Below, in pieces: positions 1 through 11,454 of a stretch of DNA of 64,000 bases. Below the pieces are notes generated by a model, which was not told where the DNA came from, searched no databases, and was given only the letters and a program-made list of their open reading frames with translations. The DNA comes from Onchidella celtica (Eukaryota > Mollusca > Gastropoda > Systellommatophora > Onchidiidae). Numbering within the stretch: position 1 is the first letter of the stretch; the number at the start of each line of letters is the position of its first letter. The stretch is taken from assembly GCA_963931925.1 (NCBI GenBank), contig OZ007579.1, positions 26,071,769-26,135,768 on the forward strand, in the 5' to 3' direction. A program made the position numbers and the translations under genes.

Positions 1-88
1 TGTACCTAACTTTATCCGATCATATTGGTGTGCGCGCTTTTTGGAAAATTGAAATGGGGCGTGAGACAACAAAGGTTGAGAAACACTG
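1..88. mobile_element. hAT-type MITE, right-end fragment cut by window edge
   Basis: Ends in ggttgagaaacactg, the inverted form of the CAGTGTTTCTCAACC terminus seen at 54198 and close to those at 2854 and 4631. The left part lies outside the window. Confidence 0.55.
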
Positions 89-530
89 CTCCAGAACCTG
101 AGGATATGGCCCGAGAAGCTGGAAGCAGTTTACGATAACTTTAAATTTGTGGTGGAAATCTTTTATTAATAAGACGAACTGAAATTTAATTTTGTATCCG
201 TTATCTTTTGGAATTTTCCCGTCTTTCAGTCTGAGGCGTTGATGTTCCAAATTTTCTAGTTGTGATCTTAAGATTTGAGGTAGAGGTAATTTAAAGTTTT
301 TTTCAAACTTCGCGTACCCTGTGTGACCTTTGGAGACAAAACTGATAAATCTATGGCAGATCTGGGAGGAAAGGTGCCAGACAGGCCAGAATACTGTGTT
401 TGTAAGGATGTCACTATCAGTTTGGTAACGTTTGAAAACTTTTCTGAAGCGCTACCTCAGTAATGTTTTGTGAAAAAAAACAAAACGCATTTACCAAAAC
501 AAATTTTTTTACTGGAGAGCAGAAAACGTC
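89..530. other. Unassigned non-coding stretch
   Basis: No repeat, conserved coding pattern or RNA gene recognised. Confidence 0.5.
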
Positions 531-816
531 TCTCTCTTCCTATTTATCTATCTATCTGTGTGTCTGTCCGTGTGTTTGTCTGTCTGTCTGTCCGTCCGTC
601 CACTCACTCACTCACCCATCCATCCATCCATCCATCCATCCATCCATCCGTCCGTCCGTCCGTCCGTCCGTCTGTCTGTCTGTCTGTCTGTCCGTCCGTC
701 CGTCCATCCGTCCGTCCACTAACTCACTTACCCATCCATCCATCCATCCATCCATCTATCTGTCTGTCTGTCTGTCTGTCTGACTATTTGTCTGTCTGTT
801 CGTCCGTCTATCTATT

Positions 817-849
<33 letters not shown>

Positions 850-850
850 C

Positions 851-897
<47 letters not shown>

Positions 898-1018
898 CGT
901 CTGTCCGTCCGTCCGTCCGTCCGTCTGTCCGTCCGTCTGTCCGTCCGTCCGTCCGTCCGTCCGTCCGTCCGTCCGTCCGTCCATCCACCCATCTATCTAT
1001 CTATCTATCTATCTATTC
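531..1018. repeat. Compound microsatellite (GTCT/GTCC/CATC/ATCT)n
   Basis: Blocks of four related tetranucleotides alternate over about 490 bp. All three forward frames stay open and translate to Ser/Val/Cys/Leu/Pro-rich strings, which are not genes. Confidence 0.97.
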
Positions 1019-2853
1019 TGCCTGGCTGTCTCTGTGAATCGAAAAGACGTGAAAAATGTCTGTGACAATTGTTAGGGAGTTGGTATGGGTGATAGTGCCC
1101 TCCAGTGTACGAGACTCGACTAAAGTCCCCTCTAGCTGTTATGAAGAGGGTCTTCTCAATGATGGTATTATGACTGCATTTAAATCGAGAGGTATTTAAT
1201 ATTTAATCTTTCGTACCATGCCACACACTAAGAACAATCTGAATAAGTTTCATAAACAGACCTGCAGGGCCACAAATTTAATTACATTAATTACCCTAAC
1301 AATTTTGTCTAGATCTATTACATAGTAAAGACAACATCAGCAGCATCAAATCTAAATTCAATAATATGTCACTAGAAGTCTTCTCTAGATTCCTATAATC
1401 TTATGATAATTCTGACTCACTAACAATTTAAGTACTAATTATCTATCTCTCAGATATAGTCTGCCTACTATATATCAATCAATATACTAATATGGGCTCT
1501 GGCGACGATGTCATCGCAGCTATTTGTGCCTACCGCTTATAATGGATCGAGCTCGTCAATATAAACTGACGTAGTTAAGTCTAGATATCTACTCTAGGAT
1601 GGGCTGGCAATTCCCAGCCTCATCCAGACAAATCAATCCCAATTCACAGATGCGTATGCCATACATTCATACTAATTGCAAGTCAATATAAATCTCTGTC
1701 TTGCATTCTTGGGCAGCATTCCTAGTATATGCGGCAATCTTGTCTTAGTGGATAACTTATGTTCAGCTCCTCGTTCATTGTTGAGTCATCAATGGACAAA
1801 CACTTACGCTTGGTCCCTGGTGTTAGGAACAACCAGGGAACAGTGGACAATAGCAGTGGGCATATCTCATTCAAGCATATGGCTTCCTCTCAAATGTCTA
1901 TAGTGGACTAGACATGACATCGAACAGACTTAGGATTCTTCAGGCAGAATCGTGCCGACGCCTGCACAGATTGGAGTTTTCTGTATGGAGTAATGGACAT
2001 AGGTATGGCTACACTTTTATACTGTGCAGCCACCTGCAAATTACCGTCCAAATCCCTAGATTTGATTGGTGCATCCATGCGAGCTCATCTCGCAGTATTA
2101 ATATATTCTACGTGGGAGTTGGTCACGGCCTTGTACTAAAAACAGACAAGGTCAATTTAAAATGTCAAAACAATTACTGAAATCTTTAAACCCTCGTGCT
2201 TTCTACATTTTATGTACGAATTTCTGAACGCGACTAAGCGTCTTAAACTATCTATCCTTATTCACCCCTTCTCTTCCCTTCTAAGTGTTCATCAAAATCA
2301 CGGGGTCGAGAATTGCACTGTCACTCCTAACTTATCCATTTATTCTATCTCGCCCCACTTTCTTTCCATCTCTAAGAAAAAGTGTTTCAAAAACAAACTG
2401 TTCACGAGAACAGTTCAAGGACAAAATTACGCTGGTTATAATCAACGAGACCGTGAAAAATCAACTCCTTGCAAGTCGTGACCCAGCACGGCATTTATAG
2501 CACTTAAACCCTGACAACAATGTCCTGATACCAACTAAACAAAAAGGCAGACAGACACTAGAAATATCATGAACTCAATATATAAAGGGGAGAGTGACAC
2601 AATACTACTTTAATCTGTGTTTAATTTCCGTTTTGTGACGACCAAAAGAAACTGTTTTGGTCGTACAATATTATAACCTAGAGAGAAAGGAAGAGCACAT
2701 AATTATTTCTCATTCTAAAATATTTTGTGAAAAGATCATAGCTAGGATTGATGCCTAGCGTCTTTTGCCGGGACTCGAGAGGCCTACTGGAAAATCTTTA
2801 ACCTGATTAGCTACAAGAACAGAATCTGAGAAGAGGATTGTTTCTCTCTAGGT
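1019..2853. other. Unassigned non-coding stretch
   Basis: 1.8 kb with no convincing exon or repeat. It holds one perfect 10-bp hairpin at 2638-2664 (acgaccaaaa / ttttggtcgt, 7-bp loop). Confidence 0.5.
2638..2664. repeat. Short perfect inverted repeat
   Basis: Arms acgaccaaaa and ttttggtcgt around a 7-bp loop. No function can be assigned. Confidence 0.6.
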
Positions 2854-2982
2854 CAGTGGTTCTCAACGTAGGCGATGTGGCTCCTCTCCCAGGTGAGGGG
2901 GGGGGGGTGCGATTTTGATTTCCCTGGAGGGGGAGGTGATGGTGAAGAAGTGGGCAATTGCCTGAAAGGTTGAGAACCACTG
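2854..2982. mobile_element. Short hAT-type MITE (129 bp)
   Basis: Termini cagtggttctcaac and gttgagaaccactg are perfect inverted repeats. Flanking 8-mers ctctaggt (2846-2853) and ctctaatt (2983-2990) match at 6 of 8, fitting a decayed hAT target duplication. Contains a poly(G) run. Confidence 0.8.
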
Positions 2983-3870
2983 CTCTAATTGAAAGAGTTT
3001 TGAGCAGTGGGAATAACGAGGGAACTAACGAAGGAAAATGACGGTGTATAATTAGGATTATAGCTACAGAGGCACACAGCTGTGAGCCCAGGGCTATTCT
3101 ACTCATCGAAACTAATCACAGCGGATTGGCTTAAACAAACACTGGTTGATGAGGTCCGTTGTCTTGTATGAAAACCGGACAAGATTTGGTCTTTTATGCC
3201 CGAGTCTTGCAGAAAGGCTGTGATTAGGATGGCATTATAGCCTAAGTTTATACTGTATAACCAGTGGCAGTCTTGGCAGAATGGACAGTCATGACCTGGG
3301 TGTGGCCGGGATTCTAGAAGATGTCAGGAAGTTAAAGGCCGAAACATCTAATGAAAGAATCCACTCTACCTCTGAAGATCGTCACTTGTCTCGCTCTTAC
3401 CGAGTTCGGCAATGGCTTATGATGATGGTATTTTCTCTACTTGGCCGATCTACTTGCCGGCAACGCCACTGTCGGTGAAGACCTACAGCATTGCAGGAAT
3501 GAGCTCATGCAGATTTGCGAGCAGATTAAGACACTGAGGTGCCCCCAGAGATATGGGTGCCCCCCCCCCCCCCACCCAATAACCAGAATGGTGGAGGCGG
3601 GACACCAGCGGGGCGAGGTAAGAATGTGCGACAAAGCCGGACGAATCCGACAAATATGGAACCAGCTGGCAAGTGAGACAATTAGTAGAACTAGCCGACC
3701 CGCGCAAGAGAAATCTTGCGAATTTTCCGTGTATCAAGCCCAACTGTATATCTAGATCTAGGCTACATTAAAATGGCATTTGGATTCGATGCAATGACTA
3801 ATAGAGTTTACTGTTACACCACAATTTCACGTAAAAATATACGGATGTGATTACATTGATTTTCTACCAC
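2983..3870. other. Unassigned stretch with a short coding-like patch
   Basis: Between 3281 and 3700 two overlapping plus-strand frames give non-repetitive peptides of about 60-100 residues, broken by a poly(C) run at 3558-3572. No family was recognised and no splice structure is convincing, so it is not called as a gene. Confidence 0.35.
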
Positions 3871-4085
3871 CAGTGTAAAGAGAGGTCAGGGACACAATTT
3901 CCGGTCACACTTTTCTGTTCTGCCCGATGAAAATGCGTCTCTGTTTTTGCGGCTAAAATTTTTTTAATATGAATAATAGTAATGGCTGATTTTTGTTCAA
4001 AATGAATGTGTCCACGTAACTTTTCGTCAAAAATTGATGCAGTACACCAAGTTTCATAATTTTTGATGTCGTAGTCGCGAAGTTT
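3871..4085 (+). repeat. Dispersed repeat, family shared with 39550-39775
   Basis: Shares blocks in the same order with 39550-39775: atttccg-tca-acttttc, gtgtcc-cgtaa and agtttcataatttttg. Diverged, no termini found, class unknown. Confidence 0.6.
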
Positions 4086-4198
4086 TAGCTGCTTACAGAT
4101 TCACCCTCTAGCTCAGTTATAGTATGATAACCCTCAAATTATGGATCTTGGAGCGGGGAGAGGTGCACTTTTAGGGATGTCTGATGTGCTAGGTTCCT

Positions 4199-4199
4199 G

Positions 4200-4238
<39 letters not shown>
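4199..4238. repeat. (AATC)n microsatellite
   Basis: About ten tandem copies of the tetranucleotide. Confidence 0.95.
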
Positions 4239-4240
4239 GT

Positions 4241-4622
4241 TTGGCTTTGCAATAAGTCTACGCGTCCCTAACACCATTCTTGGGAAAGTCTATGGTCGCA
4301 TATCTCTGATGTTCACACTGTGCCGTTACCCAGCTGTGCCAGTTAGAAACTCGGTTATCTCAAGGGGGTTGCCAGGGGTTTCCTAACAAGTTGTTGAACC
4401 AGTACTGATATAGTAATGAAAGTAATCTTGACTTGAGTGAGGTATTTGATGAAACTTTTCTATTATCAGAGGTGTCAAATGTTTACACAGAAAAAATAGT
4501 ACCAACACAGGTCATTGATAAGGAAAGTGGAGTAGGTTGTCTTGAGTGTGAGATTGGCGATTTTTTAAGTGTCAATAGTTTACAAAAAAAACCAACAAAA
4601 AAAAACTGCCGACCGACCATTG
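4241..4622. other. Unassigned non-coding stretch
   Basis: Nothing recognised apart from an A-rich run near 4585-4605. Confidence 0.5.
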
Positions 4623-4630
4623 TGTTAGAC

Positions 4631-4922
4631 CAGGGTTTCTCAACGTGGGCGAAGCAATATTTTGGTGGGGCACGGGACTTCAAAGAAATCTTAATTTCAT
4701 ACTCGTAGTGTATTTGAAAAGAATTGTAAGCTGTTGTTTGCTTATATCCTGTCGGCGGATACCTTGTTTAGCTCGGATTAAAACGTCGAACTTTGTAGAT
4801 GCAGATAAAGCTTGAGTTAAAAAATATTTTTGTATATACCGTGTACTGTCTTCGTCCGACCATGGTGGGGCGCACTGGGCAATTGAAGTGGTGCATGGGA
4901 CAAAACAAGTTGAAAAACGCTG
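4631..4922. mobile_element. hAT-type MITE (292 bp)
   Basis: Starts cagggtttctcaacg and ends caagttgaaaaacgctg. Flanking 8-mers tgttagac (4623-4630) and ttttcgac (4923-4930) agree at 6 of 8. Subterminal tggtggggc is typical of this group. Related to 2854-2982 and 54198-54476. Confidence 0.78.
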
Positions 4923-4930
4923 TTTTCGAC

Positions 4931-5597
4931 AATGTTTCTGTGTTCAAATGTTGCAAGCGTGGGGACACTGTACTGCCACACGCTGCGGGTTAGGAATGTG
5001 CAGACTGCAGACTCTTGGCGGCATTAGTTCTTGTTTGTTCTATCTCCATTTTCTAAAAATAAAAAGAACAAAACAACAACAAAAAATAAAAACAACAAAA
5101 CAACAATAAAAAAAAATTGGCAATGTTTTTGTATGAAGAAGAGGTGTAACTTAACAAATGCACACTTTGGTGCTAGTTTGAAATGCGTTGTGGCACTTAT
5201 CAAGCTGTTTGTCGGTTCCGATTTATTTTAACTCCTTATCATAATGCAAAAGCCGCCAAACGTCGAAATTCTCAGTTGCGCAAATGTGGAGTTGGAAACA
5301 AACAGGAACGGAGGGCGGGACTTCACTATGAGCAGATCATTACAGGAGGAAGAAAATACTGGCTAAATATGGGAAAACCCAACTAAGTCAAGTCTGTTGT
5401 GCGTCAGCTTTGACTCAGACTTTTAACTTCCTATGAATCAGCCAGTGAGACAAACTTGCTTCGGTCTTACAAGTGCGCGACATCTCCGTTTAATTCCACG
5501 GATCACAAAATCGAGGTAAAACTTGACTCGGTGCGCGATGGGACGCAGTGTAGGAAGGACGAACTGAAACAAACTGTTCATTTTTGTCGTATCTGTC
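4931..5597. other. Mostly unassigned; A-rich repeat and dispersed repeat piece
   Basis: 5045-5118 is an (AACAA)n-like A-rich run. 5385-5490 (aagtc, gactcaga, gaatcagccagtgaga, agtgcgcga) matches 12733-12860 and, less well, 14525-14610 and 42890-42955, so it is a diverged dispersed repeat. Confidence 0.55.
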
Positions 5598-6072
5598 GTA
5601 TGGTAAAGGCAAAATTTGGTAAAAAGAAAAACTTGTTTGTAGCAGAGCCTCGCGTAAAAAATAATACCCAAACGATACCATGAAATGCAAACTAAAAGGG
5701 AAGACAGAAAAATGGCCGATATTTTGGGCAACAGCTTTTTTTCAAAGAAAAAACAACAACAACAACGAAAAAACAACAACAGCAAGAACTGGCAATTAAG
5801 TAGAAATTCTTCAGATTTTCTGTTTAGATTCTATACATTTCCTATTCAAATCTTTTATTGTTGGATTGTTCTATCTGTTCAATTTTCCATTTTTTTTCCC
5901 TCTGTTTTTTTTTTTTTCGTTTTTTTCCCCTTAAAAAAGGCTGTTGCCGAAATATCGGCCATTTTCTGTCTTCTCTATTAGTTTGTGTTTCATTGTATCG
6001 TTTGGGTATTATTTTTTAAGCGAGGCGTTCCTACTTACTACTTTACTTTTTGCCAGATTTTGCCTTTGCCTA
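5598..6072. repeat. Long inverted repeat (two ~140-bp arms, ~200-bp spacer)
   Basis: Arms 5598-5738 and 5939-6072 are reverse complements at roughly 80 percent by eye, sharing aatatcggccatttt, gtatcgtttgggtattatt and ttttgcctttgcc-like blocks. A third, single copy of the arm lies at 34736-34872. Probably a mobile-element end present as an inverted pair. Confidence 0.75.
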
Positions 6073-6130
6073 TAGCTCTGCTGCAACCCCACAGTTTTTC
6101 TGTGGTTTTTATAGTCTGTAGTATGGTAAG
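6073..6130 (+). repeat. Hairpin motif shared with intron 12
   Basis: ccacag-ttttt-ctgtgg followed by tttttata recurs at 57590-57612. It adjoins the inverted repeat arm and may be the true 3' end of that element. Confidence 0.5.
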
Positions 6131-6560
6131 CTATTTGTACACATTTATTGCGAATGTTGAGATTTGGAGAGTTTTTTTGTTTTTTTTTATGCCGGAGATC
6201 ATCGCGATATTTTGTTTAAGCTTATACATTTTCTGTCGTCGATGCACGATAGAGAACTACATTCGTTTGCACTGTTTTGCCATAAAGTTCTAAACGAATA
6301 CAATAATGTCGCTTTGTGACTTCTCCTGGCGAAGTCTGCAAACTAAATTCACCTTCGAGTGAAAGAATAAATTATAGTGATATTTTCAAATGTAGTAAAT
6401 TTACAACAGATAAAGGTGAGGAAAGATCGGTTATGTAGGGGAGGGGGGGGGATTGAAAATGATGGCTGTTGCTGGCAATTACAAGCTGTATTTGATTGTA
6501 TACTATAATAAGTAAGTGTATAAATGCTGCAGGGAGCGGAGAGAGTGAACGACCATGCAT
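6131..6560. other. Unassigned non-coding stretch
   Basis: Nothing recognised except a poly(G) run near 6427-6436. Confidence 0.5.
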
Positions 6561-6565
6561 TTTGT

Positions 6566-6603
6566 CTGTTTGTTTGTTTGTTTGTTTGTTTGTTTGTTTG
6601 TTT
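6566..6603. repeat. (TTTG)n microsatellite
   Basis: About nine tandem copies, directly before a retroposon-like 3' end. Confidence 0.93.
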
Positions 6604-6697
6604 AATGTTTTCTAAGATTGTTCACATGATTCTTGTGTGTTTTTGAATTGGCCGCCAGGCCTATAATAAACTAAACTTGAACTTGAACTTGAACTTG
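6600..6697 (+). mobile_element. Retroposon 3' end with (TTGAAC)n tail
   Basis: Holds ttgaattggccgccaggcc and aataaact, then four copies of a ttgaac hexamer. The same end occurs reversed at 39343-39430. A conserved 3' end with a short tandem-repeat tail suits a non-LTR retroposon; no coding part is present. Confidence 0.6.
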
Positions 6698-6983
6698 TTT
6701 TGTATTATGCACTGGAAGGGAAGATCTTGTTAGCTGCCTCGTGTACTCGTGGAATGTCGAGGGAGATTCCGGGGCGTAAGAGCCGATTTCGATCGGCCAA
6801 CTATTTGGATGGTGTCGTCACGACATTGCGTTTCAGTGGTATCCAACCAATTGGCTTGGGGCGCGAGCTCCATAGCTACATTGTGGTAGGACTTTTTTTT
6901 TTTCGGGCTCAGATTGAAATGCGATTTGGTCTGTAACCATTGTGTGCATGACTCCGTGAATTTTATGTTGAATACAAATACAT
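6698..6983. other. Unassigned; MITE-like piece near 6795-6880
   Basis: cggccaactatttggatgg and ccaaccaattggcttgggg resemble parts of the 34500-34670 and 11246-11416 elements, so this may be a decayed member. Confidence 0.4.
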
Positions 6984-7155
6984 GGAGATCGATGAATGAA
7001 TAAATAAAATGCGTAAGAATAGATAAATAGATAAATGAATATAAAAGTTAATCGATAAATAGATGAGTAAATAGATAAGTAAATAAAATAAAATAAGTAA
7101 ATGGATAGATCATTAAATATAGTTAAGCAGATATATAAAACATAAATAGATAAAC
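6984..7155. repeat. Degenerate (GATA/TAAA)n A-rich repeat
   Basis: Interrupted gataaata, taaataaa and agataag motifs over 170 bp. Confidence 0.85.
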
Positions 7156-7845
7156 CCTTCTATCTCTTGACCAGCTTAAGTCACGACTATCCTGAGTATC
7201 GGACTTACAAGAAGCCATTTGTATCTTAGACTGTCAACTGAACTCTTGTGTTGTCGGCCGTTTTTGAACCTTAATGGGTCAATTCTTTAGCAGCTGACGG
7301 TTTTATAGATCGTTGCAGATGGTCCATTTCCACAGTTAATCATGTTCTCAGTATAACATATATTATAAAGATCTTTATAATGTATCGCAGAAAAATCGTG
7401 GGTAGGACTCTTAATTTTGCTGTACCGCTGGTCACATAGAATGGGCTTGAAAACTGCCTGTATCGATCGAGAAATTGGAGAGGGAAGGGGACGGTGCGGA
7501 GGACGCGGTATCCAATCTCGGCGCAGTAACTTCCGTTTTGACACCTGGGCTGGACCCCCTGGTGTGTGTCATACCTGTGTAACTAGTTACTTACATGGCC
7601 TGGCAGCGGTAGAGTGACCCCGTGACCCTCTGACCTTTCTCAAGAGTTCAGTTGAGACGTGAACAGCCAATTTATTTCGTAGTCAGTCATTTATTTGTTT
7701 GGGGTCTCCGTACCACTCTCTCCTTTATACATTCAATTAATTCTTGATATTGCTGATGTCTGCCTGACTATTTGTTTAGGTGGTGTTACGACAATGTCAC
7801 ATAGACTTTTGGCGCTATTTCGACCAACGGAGGCAGGCTGGCAAA
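7156..7845. other. Unassigned non-coding stretch
   Basis: Nothing recognised on either strand. Confidence 0.5.
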
Positions 7846-8010
7846 AGACAGGATAGATAGATGGATGGGTGGATGGATGGATGGACGGGCGGGCGGCTGG
7901 GTGGGTAGGTGGATGGATAGATGATGGATAGACGGACGAACGGGTGGGTGGATGGCTGGAGAGAGAGAGAGAGAGAGACAGAGAGAGAGGGGGAGAGAGA
8001 GAGAGAGAGG
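7846..8010. repeat. Microsatellite (GGAT)n and (GA)n
   Basis: A GGAT/GGGT block runs into an interrupted GA block. Confidence 0.95.
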
Positions 8011-8309
8011 TATGAAAATCGTGGCCTAGGCACGTTCTGAAAAAGAAAAAAAAGGCTGGGTAAGGGAGTGGAGTGGGTCCTTAACCTTCTAATCTCCGGA
8101 TACAGAATGACTTATCCAAAGTTTCTGAATCACGCAAAACTGATTCAACATCGTCGATTAAAGGCAAAAAGGTAAATACTAGTCTTCATTAAGAAAAAAA
8201 AAATTGTGTAAATAAATTAGAATTAATCGCAAGGGCAAATATGGGCATATGATTAAAAAAAAAATACCGAAAGCCAGTGTAAGTGTAAGTAAAAATTTCA
8301 TTTTGATAA

Positions 8310-8444
8310 TTAGAAATGGACATGAAAAATAACAGAAATGGATATCAATGAAAACAGAAATGGACATCAAAGATAACAGAAATAGATATCAAAGATAACA
8401 AAAACGGACATCAAAGATAACAGAAAGGGATATCAAAGATAACG
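8310..8444. repeat. 22-bp minisatellite, about six units
   Basis: Unit close to aacagaaatggacatcaaag plus at, with alternating gacatc and gatatc variants. Confidence 0.9.
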
Positions 8445-8604
8445 CATAATCTGTACAGTGGGCAAGGTTCGGTGTTTGAAAGGCGCTGAAGCTTATTATA
8501 GATAAATCGAAGTGCAATGAAATACACACTCGGGAGTTCAGAGATTATTGCAAGTATAGACCATAGAGAGTACAGCTGAAGGGTTTGAGTTTGGACAAAG
8601 CACG

Positions 8605-8720
8605 TCGACCCGGTCATATACCAGTGTTCTCAGGCATTATGGTGGTTATTATTATAATGTTGTTTTTTTGTAACAATTAAAATGTGAGCCACGTCTTTCT
8701 CACATTGTGCAAGGAAAAAG
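8605..8720 (+). repeat. Partial copy of the 337-bp duplicated sequence
   Basis: ataccagtgttctcaggcat and aacaattaaaatgtgagcc recur at about 9600-9665 and 9945-10020. Confidence 0.65.
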
Positions 8721-8966
8721 CATGACAGACGACGGAATGAAACAGATTGATAAGACAGAAGGAGACCTTACCAGAAACATCCCACAATATTCTCATGCGT
8801 TAATTGAAGTGGAAAAGCAGCATAATTCGTCGCATGGATCATTCTTTTGTGTTTTATCTAAACATTGAACATCAGGATGAACACAGAGTTGCTGAATAAA
8901 GGGAAATCTGACCGTGAAATCGAACAAGAATTGGATAAAGCACAACATTAGTGAACCTACAAGAAT
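8721..8966. other. Unassigned non-coding stretch
   Basis: Nothing recognised. Confidence 0.5.
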
Positions 8967-8968
8967 TA

Positions 8969-9234
8969 GAGGGGTATCATACTAAGCCCGGTCAGACACA
9001 GTCAGCTAGCTGCTGGCAGACAAGAAGTGCACACCATAATTTCCTATATTTTCTTAGTAAATGCGAGAAGACCCAAGGAACTTACACTGGTATGAAAGCG
9101 TAAGCTCCTTGGGAAGACCGTGTCATACTAAGCCCAGTCAGACGCAGTCAGCTTCTGCCATTATTTATTTGGTGTACATTAATTTTACTGGCAGCATTTG
9201 AGTGTGTCGAACCGGGCTTAGTATGATACCTCCC
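8969..9234. mobile_element. TA-flanked MITE (266 bp), family copy 1
   Basis: The termini are inverted repeats around ggtatcatactaagcccgg and the element is flanked by TA (8967-8968, 9235-9236), as in Tc1/mariner-type insertions. An internal direct copy of the terminus sits near 9120. Other members: 26435-26645 and 34191-34402; a solo end at 21516-21541. Confidence 0.82.
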
Positions 9235-9236
9235 TA

Positions 9237-9528
9237 AGTGAGTACGCAGATGGAATGAGTGAATGCAAAATCACGAGGAAAAAGTTCTGATTCTCCGTAA
9301 TTCCTCATTTCTAGGAGTGGCAAGTAACATTCCTTCGCTTTAAAGTTCTCTTGACATTTTGAAAAAAAACTCGCCTCTTATCATAACAATATATTTTTGT
9401 AATACGAGGAAAACTGCGGCTTCTAATTCACTAACGAGTGTTATCAAAGGAGTTGTTTATGTACGAAGGGGGAAGGTTAACCTGCCTTTCATTTGAAGTC
9501 AAAAGATGATGTTAAACGTGTTTTCTCA
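9237..9528. other. Unassigned non-coding stretch
   Basis: Nothing recognised. Confidence 0.5.
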
Positions 9529-10190
9529 GGAGGTCTAAGGAGATTTGATGGAGCGATCGTTTCTACTCTATTACCTCGGTATGTCGCTTATCATACATAC
9601 CAGTGTTTTCAGTCATTATGGTGATTAATGTTTTTTCCTCTTGGTAACTGTTAAAATCTGAGTCAACCTGGCACATCGTGCTCTTTTAGCGCTGGACTGA
9701 TTTTTATCTCACGTTTTGCAGTTGTCCCCCCCCCCCCCCCCCCATATTTTCCAACTCTGGTCGATCCCACTCATCCGTGAATCACAGCGAATGCGGAATG
9801 TTTGTTATTGCCATTGCTGATGCCGTTTTTGTTGAATTCTTTTTTTTTTTTTGTAATCAGGAAATGGCGGGATCTGAAGATTTAGCGTAGGGATCATTTT
9901 TACTCTACTACCTCGGTATGTTGCTTATCATAATTTTATTCCAGTGTTCTCAGTCATTATAGGGATTATTATTATTATTATTTTTTATTTTTTATTTGGT
10001 AACAATTAAAATGTGAGCCAACCTGGCACGGTAAGGCCTATAGCGCTGGGCTAATTTTTTCCCCAAATTTTCCATTTCCAGTTTTTTCAACGTTGGTTGT
10101 TTCAACTTAGTGATTCATTTTTGTCCGTGAACTATATCGAATGCGGATAGTTTGTTGTTGTTGTTGTTGCTGCTGTTTATTTATGACACT
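9529..10190 (+). repeat. Diverged tandem duplication, period about 337 bp
   Basis: Shared blocks include tctactctattacctcggta versus tactctactacctcggta, ccagtgttytcagtcattat, aacctggcac, agcgctgg and gaatgcgga-gtttgtt. Contains a poly(C) run at 9725-9744. Confidence 0.75.
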
Positions 10191-11030
10191 TCTCCGTGAG
10201 AGTTATCAAATATCAATGCCATTGACCACTTAGCCCCCCAACCCCCTTTGCCACCGAAAACAACATCAAAAACAACAATTTCATTAACCGTTTCCGGTGT
10301 AACCGGGAGAGAACAACTTTTTTCTGAAAACACGAGTTAATGAGTGGAAATTCGACACCCACTTTTGCCAGAGCCACAGAGAGACAATGCTGGTCATGCC
10401 GGCTTCAGATCTCAAGTGTTTTATAAAAAAAAAAACCAGAGATGTGGGAAAAAGCGATAGTTAAGTAAACTGTTCGTTTTCAGTCGTTTATTTTAGCAAG
10501 TTCTCCCACAAATTGTCAGTTCTGTCAGTCCGTCTCGTCTAGAAACTGAAGACATTGTTTTGTTTTATATAATTAGTCTAATTATGAATTTTATACAAAG
10601 CGCATGGAAAGAAACTTTACAAATCAGGCGATAGCATAAAAAAAAAACACAACAAAAAACAAAAAAAAAGTCAGTTCCATTAGATTTAGTCTGAACTATA
10701 AGCCGATTGAAAATCTGGAATAAATCTAACATACAGTTTTTGAGAAAGTCTGCCAATTTTCATATTGAACTTTGATGAGTTATTTATGCATTTGTGCAAA
10801 CAGAAACTAAAATCAACTCTAAATGATTGCTCAGACCCGTTGTTCCATCAGATAGTCCGATCCCAAAGAAGTGGACAGATACTATATTTAAAAACAAACA
10901 GAGAGCGCTATAGATGATCTTTTTTGCCATCCGCACTTTGAAGCAGTAGTGTTTCCTGGTGTAGTATGCTGTTGTTAGTTTTCCCTAATGGATTATTCTG
11001 ACAGTGTGTGTGTGTGTGTGTGTGAGTAAT
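10191..11030. other. Unassigned non-coding stretch
   Basis: Holds a short (TG)n run at 11003-11024 and otherwise nothing recognised. Confidence 0.5.
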
Positions 11031-11039
11031 GTTCTTATT

Positions 11040-11193
11040 TGCTGGTAATGTTGTGTGAGCAATGTGCATGTGTGCGGTATGCGTTAAAGACCTTTAGGCC
11101 TCAGATACTGTATTTACTGTTGTACTGTTACTGATTGCTGTGACAACAAATTTGCTGGCAGCGGATAATAAAGTTATATCTTAGCTTATCTTA
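11040..11193 (+). mobile_element. Possible retroposon 3' end
   Basis: Ends in ggataataaagttatatctt plus agcttatctt, resembling the 3' ends of the 36930 and 38625 repeats. Low confidence without a second copy. Confidence 0.35.
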
Positions 11194-11245
11194 TTGTTTG
11201 GACAGATCTAAGTGGTTTCTGAACTTTTTTTGGTAAACACATTTA

Positions 11246-11416
11246 GCCCAGGCGCGCACCAACCGATTTTGATCCAGTTATATGATGTCGCAAGGTCATT
11301 TGAGTCTCAATGAGTTTGCAAGCACCAGCTGACTAACTGGATTTCGTGGAAACGCAAAGTGGTGACGTCACCATCCGACTTGTTGGCCGATTAAAATCGG
11401 CCAGTGTGCGCCTGGC
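11246..11416. mobile_element. Short MITE (171 bp) with TTTA flanks
   Basis: Termini gcccaggcgcgcac and gtgtgcgcctggc are imperfect inverted repeats continuing into ccgattttgat / ttaaaatcgg. TTTA occurs on both sides (11242-11245, 11417-11420). Related pieces at 34500-34670 and 42770-42870. Confidence 0.72.
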
Positions 11417-11454
11417 TTTATGGGCCTACTTCAGTTACATATGTATAGATAAGA

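Noticed and set aside
470-1075. Long Ser/Val/Cys/Pro-rich open frames
   Set aside because: They read through tetranucleotide repeats in all three frames; same for 14960-15520, 17582-18037, 20635-21078 and 33268-33753.
3281-3755. Possible gene or exon in two overlapping plus-strand frames
   Set aside because: Peptides look less repetitive than elsewhere but match no family I know, and no splice model links them. Kept as unassigned.
6674-6697. Telomere-like hexamer repeat
   Set aside because: Only four copies of ttgaac directly after a retroposon-like 3' end; better explained as the retroposon tail.
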